Shown piece by piece: positions 16,383 to 22,776 of a stretch of DNA of 64,000 nt. The DNA is taken from the NCBI GenBank assembly GCA_030148745.1, contig JASBSV010000044.1, positions 1 to 64,000 on the forward strand. Reading direction: 5' to 3'. This DNA comes from Paracoccaceae bacterium (lineage in GTDB: Bacteria; Pseudomonadota; Alphaproteobacteria; Rhodobacterales; Rhodobacteraceae). The notes under the pieces are model-generated. The model saw nothing but the letters and a program-made list of their open reading frames with translations, made no database searches and was not told where the DNA came from. Position numbers and translations under genes: made by a program. The first letter of the stretch is position 1; every line of letters starts with the position of its first letter.

Positions 16383-17825
16383 ATGAGCGATCAGGAAAAC
16401 CGTATTCCCGAACACCCGCCGCTGCCCGACGATATTCCGCAATCCAGCCGCAGGCGGCGCATGCTGATGACGCCGCAGATGGTGGTGATCGGCGGGCTGC
16501 TGGCATTTTTTACGGTCGTGTTTTCGGTCGTCATCATGCCAACGGCTACCTATAAACCGGCGATTTCCGACAACTGGCTGCCGCTATCGGATGCGGCGGT
16601 GAACGGACGGGCGATCTATCTTTCGAACGGATGCGTCTACTGTCATAGCGGCTTTAGCCGGCCGCAGGATGTCTTTGCCGGTTCTTCGGCGCTTTATGCG
16701 CGTGCATCGCAGCCCGGCGACTATCGCGGGGTCAGCCAAAGCCCCAATACTTTAGGATCGGTGCGCACCGGGCCGGATATGTCCAACCAGGGCGGGATGC
16801 ATCCCGATGGCTGGCACCGGTCGCACTATTGGAACCCGCGCAGCACCACGCCGATGTCGATTATGCAGCGCTTCAACTTTCTGTCTCAGGATGATCTGGA
16901 CCTGCTGATCAGCTTTACCCAAAGCCAGGGTGGCAAGCTTGCGGCGCTGCGCTATGCCGCGACGCGGACCGGCAATTATCTGATGCGGCTGAATACCGGC
17001 AAAGCGACCCTTGACGAGCCGGATGCGCCGGTTGCCGATCTGGTGGCGCAGGAGCGCGCAAGCGGCGTTTTGCGGCCCCAGGGCAAGCCGATGGATAAGG
17101 CGCCCAGCGGGATGAGCTGGATGGGCGTCTGGCATATGAACAGCTTCTCGCGCTCCTACTGGCTGACCGACAACCCTCTGGAGCTTAACGAGGGAAACCT
17201 AATGCGCGGCAAGGCGACCTATCTTCAGCGTTGTTCGGGGTGCCATGGCGCCAAGGGGGACGGCAAGGGCCCGGGAGCCGAGCGCCTCAGGGTCAAGCCT
17301 TTTGATTTCACCAAACCCACGCTGGCCGACGATTCAGGAACATCCAGCGGGATGATGTACCACCGGCTTTTGACGGCAGGACCAGGCACGGCGATGGAAA
17401 ATTTCGGAACCCGCCTGTCGGTCAACGAGATCTGGAGCGTGGTGATGTTTCTGCGCACCATTCCAAACGGCGGTCTGGAAGAGACGCTGCCCACCGTCGA
17501 CATGTACGAACGCTGGAACCCGCCGGAAAGCCAGCTGCGTTACATGCAGGAAAATCCGATAGAAGAGATGTATTCCGATCTGCCGCAAACGGATGACCCG
17601 TTTGAACAGGCTGCGCGCTGGATCGCGCCGGGAATGGCGCAAAGCGATATGGTCTATGTGGGTGGCAAGCTTGCGATCACACTGGAACGGCTGGCCGGCG
17701 TTATACGCTCTGAATACGGCCGGATCGTCAAAACCGCTTATGATGACGCAAAAAAGCGGGGTGAGGACCTGCCGCCCCTGGCACAGATCATGGATACAAA
17801 GGGGATGATTTTTTATGGACCGTAA
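16383..17825 (+). CDS. CcoO-like cytochrome c fused to a second cytochrome c domain
   Basis: A 480-residue membrane-anchored diheme protein. After a TM helix (QMVVIGGLLAFFTVVFSVVI) the CcoO-type heme site SNGCVYCHSGFSRP appears near residue 87. A second c-type domain carries QRCSGCHGAKGDGKG near residue 285 with a plausible axial Met in GTAMENFG. Classical cbb3 has separate CcoO (mono-heme) and CcoP (diheme) subunits; here a CcoO-like and a mono-heme domain are one polypeptide. The gene starts at the CcoN-like stop codon; ATG 16383 has the best spacing from GGGAG, with ATG 16380 as an alternative. Confidence 0.85.
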   Translation: MSDQENRIPEHPPLPDDIPQSSRRRRMLMTPQMVVIGGLLAFFTVVFSVVIMPTATYKPAISDNWLPLSDAAVNGRAIYLSNGCVYCHSGFSRPQDVFAGSSALYARASQPGDYRGVSQSPNTLGSVRTGPDMSNQGGMHPDGWHRSHYWNPRSTTPMSIMQRFNFLSQDDLDLLISFTQSQGGKLAALRYAATRTGNYLMRLNTGKATLDEPDAPVADLVAQERASGVLRPQGKPMDKAPSGMSWMGVWHMNSFSRSYWLTDNPLELNEGNLMRGKATYLQRCSGCHGAKGDGKGPGAERLRVKPFDFTKPTLADDSGTSSGMMYHRLLTAGPGTAMENFGTRLSVNEIWSVVMFLRTIPNGGLEETLPTVDMYERWNPPESQLRYMQENPIEEMYSDLPQTDDPFEQAARWIAPGMAQSDMVYVGGKLAITLERLAGVIRSEYGRIVKTAYDDAKKRGEDLPPLAQIMDTKGMIFYGP

Positions 17826-18129
17826 TCAAAAATCCACGCGATACACCGTCGCCTTTTATGCTTTTACCGCCCTTCTCGGTCAAACCGGCGCGGCACTGGC
17901 CAGCGCTTCGCCCGAGGGCGGAGAGTTCGTCATGGCCGATTGGATGCTACTGTCGTTTCTTGCCTTTTCGGGGGCCGCTCTTGTCGTCTTTCTGGTGGCG
18001 CTCAGGCGCGGGATGTTCAGCCGGATGGAAGAGGCCAAATACTATCTTTTGCGCGTCGAAGAGCCGGATTTTTATACACCAGATTGGATAAGGGAGTTTG
18101 ACGATGATACCCAGCATCCCAACCGGTAG
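17815..18129 (+). CDS. Small membrane protein of oxidase operon (hypothetical)
   Basis: A 104-residue protein with two hydrophobic stretches (the first may be a signal or TM, the second is MLLSFLAFSGAALVVFLVAL) and an acidic cytoplasmic tail ending ...PDFYTPDWIREFDDDT. It overlaps the end of the diheme gene by 11 bases, so it is translationally coupled. The layout of one clear TM plus a short charged tail is reminiscent of CcoS/CcoQ accessory proteins, but no diagnostic motif is visible. Confidence 0.75.
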   Translation: MDRNQKSTRYTVAFYAFTALLGQTGAALASASPEGGEFVMADWMLLSFLAFSGAALVVFLVALRRGMFSRMEEAKYYLLRVEEPDFYTPDWIREFDDDTQHPNR

Positions 18130-18460
18130 CGACCCGGCTACGGCCGCGGCTGTCAACCGCTATATCATGGCCCAATATATGGAACGGATTGCCCGGAACC
18201 GAACCGAAATCCGTTGGGAAGGGCCGATTTATACCCTGCTTTTTGCCGGCACGCTGATCCTGTTCTTTTTTGCCGTGGTCTTCTGGCTTCGGCCGGCGCG
18301 CGGTCTGCGCCCGGCGCTGATGGAGCTGACCTCTTTCGCCGGCCAGTTGACCGAACGTGTGGGCGAGCTTCGTCGTTTTGACGTGATCGCCTGGACGGTC
18401 GTGACAACCTATGCCGCCTATTTTGCGGTGAAGGCGATCCTTGTCGGCATAGTTTATTAG
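18104..18460 (+). CDS. Small membrane protein of oxidase operon (hypothetical)
   Basis: A 118-residue protein with two TM helices (YTLLFAGTLILFFFAVVFWL and VIAWTVVTTYAAYFAVKAIL) around a soluble helical segment. The track uses TTG 18098; ATG 18104 lies 7 bases after GGGAG and is preferred. It overlaps the previous gene by 26 bases. No family was recognised. Tight packing implies a structural or assembly role in the oxidase complex. Confidence 0.75.
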   Translation: MIPSIPTGSDPATAAAVNRYIMAQYMERIARNRTEIRWEGPIYTLLFAGTLILFFFAVVFWLRPARGLRPALMELTSFAGQLTERVGELRRFDVIAWTVVTTYAAYFAVKAILVGIVY

Positions 18461-18477
18461 CAAAGCGGAGGACCCCA

Positions 18478-18786
18478 ATGGCCTATGGACATTCCTTCAG
18501 TCACGTCACGACCTTTTCGGTGCCGCGCGATCAATGGCCCCGCCTGCAACCTCTGCTCGAGAGCTGGAAGGCGCTGTTACAGGATCTGCCGGGACTTGCG
18601 GGCAGCGATGTGACGGCACATCAGGCCGGCAACGGCGATCTGCGCTGTCACATACGCGTCTCATGGCTCTATCGTGAACAGCTTGACGAATTTCTTGAAA
18701 GTGAGTGGGAGACCGGTCGCCTGATCAGCCGCGCCCAGGCCGGGCTTTACGATGTCCATGCGGAAAAATTCGAACATTTTATCTGA
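18478..18786 (+). CDS. Small soluble alpha/beta protein of oxidase operon (hypothetical)
   Basis: A 102-residue soluble protein without signal peptide or TM, started by ATG after GCGGAGGACC. It begins with a beta strand (VTTFSVPRDQW), followed by helices and LRCHIRVSWLYREQLDEFLE. This resembles a ferredoxin-like or dimeric alpha-beta-barrel fold in pattern only. It has one Cys and several His residues. It lies between membrane-protein genes in a same-strand run with gaps under 25 bases, so it is probably a cytoplasmic accessory of the complex. Confidence 0.7.
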   Translation: MAYGHSFSHVTTFSVPRDQWPRLQPLLESWKALLQDLPGLAGSDVTAHQAGNGDLRCHIRVSWLYREQLDEFLESEWETGRLISRAQAGLYDVHAEKFEHFI

Positions 18787-18808
18787 TTTCAAAAGGTGAG
18801 GAACGACA

Positions 18809-19009
18809 ATGACCCAAGCCTCCGATGTATCGCCCCGCGATCCGGCAACCCATTCGAGCGCAGTGGAACGCAAGCGCTCGTTCGAGGCTGAAGATGGCCG
18901 CTGGGAGCGGCGCCAGCAATGGCGCGACTGGATGATCCTGTTGGTCATGATTGCGTTATCTCTTGGATATCACATGACAATTTATGCTTTAGAGCCAGGT
19001 TTGAGATAG
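18809..19009 (+). CDS. Short single-TM protein of oxidase operon (hypothetical)
   Basis: A 66-residue protein. The N-terminal 40 residues are charged (SFEAEDGRWERRQQWRDW) and the C-terminus is one TM helix (MILLVMIALSLGYHMTIYAL). AGGTGAGGAACGACA precedes the ATG. The stop is two bases before the next ATG. Size and topology are like small CcoQ/CcoH-type subunits, but similarity is not established. Confidence 0.65.
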   Translation: MTQASDVSPRDPATHSSAVERKRSFEAEDGRWERRQQWRDWMILLVMIALSLGYHMTIYALEPGLR

Positions 19010-19011
19010 CC

Positions 19012-20985
19012 ATGCAGGTCGAGAATATATCCAACATAGACGCGCTGTTATTTGTGCTGGGGCTTGTCGCGGTCTCGATCCTGATCTTTGTGATGATCCC
19101 GCGCGCCGATGCGCCGGCCCGGCCCGATGTTTTTGACGACGCCGCGATCACCGCGCATGACGCCGCGCTGCCGAAGTACCTTCTGACGGCGGCGCTGGCT
19201 TTGGTGGCCGGGGCGCTGCATCTGGCGATCAAGTCGATACCTCCGGTCGCCGCCTGGCTTGCCGAGGCGGGCCGCGGCGGGCATCTGGCGGCGAATATCG
19301 CCTATAGCCACATGATTATCGTGATGGGCGGCACCATCGCGGTCACCGGGCTGACCTGGTATGTTCTGCCGCGCGTTCTGCGCCGCCCGCTATACAGCGG
19401 GACGCTCGCGCATCTGGCATTCTGGGCCACGGTGGCCGGGGCCGGCGGCTTTTATCTCGTCAATCTGTCTGGCGGGGTGATCATGGGCGCGATGGTGCAT
19501 GGCGGCATGACCGAGGCTCAGGCCTCGGATACTTTGGGTTTGTGGCGCGCGCTGCCGACCGCCGCGGCAGCGGCTTTGATGGGGCTGGGTTACTGGATCT
19601 TTGTGGTCAATGTTCTGGTGACATGCTGGCAGGGACGCCGAAGCGCGGTTCCGCAGCCATTTGGCCATCTGGCCAAGTTTTTCGTGCTGGGAACGCTGGG
19701 GCTGTTGATCGGCACGGTGCAGGGCGTATTGCAGGTGGTGCCTGACAACGAGGACTGGCTTGCCGCAGCCGGTCAGGCAGGGCGCTATATCGATCCGATC
19801 TCGCATGCCCATATCAATCTTCTGACCGGTGTGATGATGCTGGCTGCGGGCATCCTGTTCTATCTTCTGGGCTCGCAGGGCGATACGGCCCCCGACCGGC
19901 GCCGCGCAAATCTGGTGTTCTGGACGCTTGGGCCGGGCTCGCTGGCGCTTTATCTGTCATTCCTGACGCTTGGCCTGCGCGAGGGCGACCTGATCGTCAC
20001 CCGTGGTCTGAGCTTTGCCGAAGCGGTCGCACGTCTGGGTGTTTGGCACGGCATACCGCTGGCTGTCAGCGGTATGGTGGTGCTTGCAGGCCTGTGGACG
20101 CTGTTTGCGACGATTTTGCGCCGTCTTGTGCAACAGATCGCCGGGCTGCCCGGGGCGGCGCTTGTATGTCTTGGGGTTGTGGTTTTGTTCATCGGCACGC
20201 TTCAGGGCGGCGTCCAGATCCTGCCTGCGGTCAAGATGTGGATGGCCGGCGCACAAATCGGCGGGCAGGAAATTGCCCGCACGCATGCGCAGTTCAACAT
20301 GCTTGGCGGCGTTTTGCCGGTCCTGCTGGGCGCCTCGATGATGATCGGGCGGCCGTTTCTGGGCGCGCCGCCGCCGCATGCACTGGGCCATCGCATGGCG
20401 CTGCTGATCGGCGCGGGCGCGGGGCTTTATTATGTCGCCTCGATGGGCGCGGCGTTTGCGATGGCGCGCGCTGAACACGGCACGATCGAGCCGCAGACGG
20501 CTATGGCGCTTCGGTCCATGGCGGCGCCGGTGATCATTGGCGGCGCTTTGCTCTATGCGCTGGCGCTGGCCATTCTGGTGCGGTTCATATGGCGATCGAC
20601 GCGCGGCTACCGCGCGTTGGCATGGCATCGTTTCAAGGCCGAACTGCTGCGCCATGACGCCCCGCAACAGCCATGGCGCGCACGGGTATCATTAGCCGGG
20701 CTTTTGGTGCCAGAGGGGCTGGCCGCGCTGTTTGGCTTTCCCGGACTGGGCTGGATCCTGGGCGGACGGGCCCTGATCGGTGTTCCGCTGATGTTTGGCG
20801 GGCCGGCGCTTGCCTGGGCGATCCTGCCGCTGATCTTTTCACCATATAGTCAGTTTGGCCGGCCCGATCTGGCATTGCCGGTGATCGAAGCTTACCTGTT
20901 GAGCAGTGCCGCGCTCTCGGTTTTGGCTCTCTGGTTTGTCCATTCTGTCGGGTCGGGCGCGGTTAAATCGAACAGCGCGCCGTAG
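19012..20985 (+). CDS. Subunit-I-like polytopic membrane protein with internal repeat and no visible CuB site
   Basis: A 657-residue protein with roughly 14-16 TM helices. AYSHMIIVMGGTIAVTGLTWY and VLPRVLRRPLYSG mirror the HVNG...YVLPRLLG region of the CcoN-like protein. Two internal segments are similar: LLIGTVQGVLQVVP...SHAHINLLTGVMM and LFIGTLQGGVQILP...THAQFNMLGGVLP. The first keeps an H-x-H pair and the second loses the second His. No GHN or HH motif for CuB was found. It looks like a heme-binding or degenerate heme-copper subunit. It ends the oxidase operon. The track ORF starts at 18919; ATG 19012 avoids overlap with the preceding gene. Confidence 0.75.
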   Translation: MQVENISNIDALLFVLGLVAVSILIFVMIPRADAPARPDVFDDAAITAHDAALPKYLLTAALALVAGALHLAIKSIPPVAAWLAEAGRGGHLAANIAYSHMIIVMGGTIAVTGLTWYVLPRVLRRPLYSGTLAHLAFWATVAGAGGFYLVNLSGGVIMGAMVHGGMTEAQASDTLGLWRALPTAAAAALMGLGYWIFVVNVLVTCWQGRRSAVPQPFGHLAKFFVLGTLGLLIGTVQGVLQVVPDNEDWLAAAGQAGRYIDPISHAHINLLTGVMMLAAGILFYLLGSQGDTAPDRRRANLVFWTLGPGSLALYLSFLTLGLREGDLIVTRGLSFAEAVARLGVWHGIPLAVSGMVVLAGLWTLFATILRRLVQQIAGLPGAALVCLGVVVLFIGTLQGGVQILPAVKMWMAGAQIGGQEIARTHAQFNMLGGVLPVLLGASMMIGRPFLGAPPPHALGHRMALLIGAGAGLYYVASMGAAFAMARAEHGTIEPQTAMALRSMAAPVIIGGALLYALALAILVRFIWRSTRGYRALAWHRFKAELLRHDAPQQPWRARVSLAGLLVPEGLAALFGFPGLGWILGGRALIGVPLMFGGPALAWAILPLIFSPYSQFGRPDLALPVIEAYLLSSAALSVLALWFVHSVGSGAVKSNSAP

Positions 20986-21104
20986 CAATACCTGCACCGC
21001 GGTGCAAAGGGGACGTCAGCGGCTGCATTCTGGCCGAGAGGGCGTCCGGTTGGACCGCCCCGCCAAACCCCTTCCCGGGGCGGCTTGCATAAGGAGTATC
21101 TTTC

Positions 21105-22454
21105 ATGACCAAATCTTTCGATCTGATCGTTATCGGTGGCGGAACCGGTGGCAATGGCGTGGCACGCATGGCCGCTGCCGCAGGCTGGAGCGTGGCCAGC
21201 ATCGACAGCCTGCCGTTTGGCGGCACCTGTGCCCTGCGTGGCTGTGACCCCAAGAAAATGCTCGTCGCCGTGACCGAGGGCGTGGATTGGGCCCGCAATA
21301 TGGCCGGCAGGGGGCTTGAGGCGCAGGTTGACGTCAACTGGCCCGATATGATGGCCTTCAAGCGCAGTTTCACCGACGCAATGCCCGGCCGTATCGAAGG
21401 CGGGCTGGAAAAGGCCGGGGTCAGCGTGATGCACGGTCAGGCCCGCTTTACCGGGCCCGATACGATTGAGGTGGATGGCGAAAGCTATAGCGCGAAACAT
21501 TTCCATATCGCCACCGGCGCGCGGCCCATGACGCTGAACATTCCGGGCGAGGAGATGCTGATCACCAGCACCGATTTTCTTGAGCTTGAGAACAAGCCCG
21601 AGCGTATCGTTTTTGTCGGTGGCGGCTTTATCGCGATGGAATTTGCCCATATTACCAAACGTGCCGGTGCGCGCGATGTGACCGTTCTTGAGATGATGGA
21701 GCGTCCGCTTGGCAATTTCGATCCCGATCTTGTCGACATGGTGGTCGAAGCCACTGCAGAGCTGGGCATCGATCTGCAGACGCAGGCGAAGGTTCTGAAG
21801 ATCGAAAAGAACGGCGGCGGCTTCGATGTGACCTATCAGGCGCCCTCGGGCGACAAGGTGGTGACCTGCGATCTTGTGGTTCATGCCACGGGCCGGGTGC
21901 CCAATATTGATCAGCTGAACCTTGAGGCCGCCGGCATCGAATACGGCCCGCGCGGCATCAAGGTCAGCCCCTATATGCGCACCACGAACCCCAATGTCTT
22001 TGCCGCCGGAGATTGCGCCGACAGCGGCCCCAACCTGACGCCGGTTTCGGCCAATGAGGGGCGCATCGCGGGCAAGAACCTTTTGGCCGGCAAGGATGAG
22101 CGGGCGGTGGATTACCCGCCCATACCCAGCGTGGTTTTCACCCTGCCACAGCTTGCCTCGGTCGGCCTTTCACAGGCGCAGGCGCGTGAAAAGGGGCTGA
22201 AGTTCGAAACGCATTTTCAAAAGACCCAGGATTGGTATTCTTCTCTGCGGGTGGGCGCGTCGCACAGCGGTTTCAAACTGCTGGTCGAAGAGGGCAGCGG
22301 CCGGATACTGGGCGCGCATCTGATCGGACCGGGCGCCGAAGAGCAGATCAACCTTTTTGCCATGGCCATGGGGGCGGGGTTGAGCGCAAATCAGATCAAG
22401 GCGATGATATTTGCCTATCCCAGTTTTGCCTCCGACATCGGCTCTATGGTCTAG
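21105..22454 (+). CDS. FAD/NAD(P)-dependent pyridine nucleotide-disulfide oxidoreductase
   Basis: A 449-residue protein with FAD-binding IVIGGGTGGNGVARMAAAAG, redox pair GGTCALRGCDPKK (C-x4-C), NAD(P)-binding FVGGGFIAMEFA and C-terminal FAD segment VFAAGDCAD. It belongs to the glutathione reductase/dihydrolipoamide dehydrogenase/MerA superfamily. The usual C-terminal His-Glu dyad is absent; the end reads IFAYPSFASDIGSMV, so the acceptor differs from classical GR/LPD. AAGGAG precedes the ATG. It follows the oxidase operon by 119 bases on the same strand and may be co-regulated. Confidence 0.85.
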   Translation: MTKSFDLIVIGGGTGGNGVARMAAAAGWSVASIDSLPFGGTCALRGCDPKKMLVAVTEGVDWARNMAGRGLEAQVDVNWPDMMAFKRSFTDAMPGRIEGGLEKAGVSVMHGQARFTGPDTIEVDGESYSAKHFHIATGARPMTLNIPGEEMLITSTDFLELENKPERIVFVGGGFIAMEFAHITKRAGARDVTVLEMMERPLGNFDPDLVDMVVEATAELGIDLQTQAKVLKIEKNGGGFDVTYQAPSGDKVVTCDLVVHATGRVPNIDQLNLEAAGIEYGPRGIKVSPYMRTTNPNVFAAGDCADSGPNLTPVSANEGRIAGKNLLAGKDERAVDYPPIPSVVFTLPQLASVGLSQAQAREKGLKFETHFQKTQDWYSSLRVGASHSGFKLLVEEGSGRILGAHLIGPGAEEQINLFAMAMGAGLSANQIKAMIFAYPSFASDIGSMV

Positions 22455-22776
22455 GCAAGGGCCACAGGGCCAGCTGCAAAGACCCGCAAGGCGCTGCCGA
22501 AATTTTTTCGTCAGGTGATGGAACCAGTCCGGGGCGCTGCGTGTTTGTCCGGCAGGCAGACAGGCCTTGTATTTTCGGGCCTGCCGGACATTTACGAAAC
22601 AGACCCAAAGACGGATCGTTTGGCGAGGTGAGTGATGGCAATTTACGGCATCCACGACCATCCCAGAGGCCCTGTAAGCCCGCAGGTTTACCGGCCGGAT
22701 CTGCATGATCTGGATCAAGGCGGGCGCAGCGCAGCCGCGATACGATCATTACCCGTTACATGGAAAGGAGATAACG
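22455..22776 (+). other. Intergenic region before clpK-like gene, no convincing gene
   Basis: A 322-base gap containing a strong hairpin (22546-22590) and a short ORF from 22635 (about 50 codons, MAIYGIHDHPRGPVS...) whose later part overlaps the clpK leader. The ORF has no ribosome-binding site or recognisable features, so no gene is called. Confidence 0.5.
22546..22590 (+). terminator. 12-bp hairpin downstream of the flavoprotein gene
   Basis: TGTCCGGCAGGC and GCCTGCCGGACA form a perfect 12-bp stem around a 21-base loop, followed by only TTT. It may end the flavoprotein transcript, but the poor T-run leaves open a role as an operator for the downstream stress genes. Confidence 0.4.
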
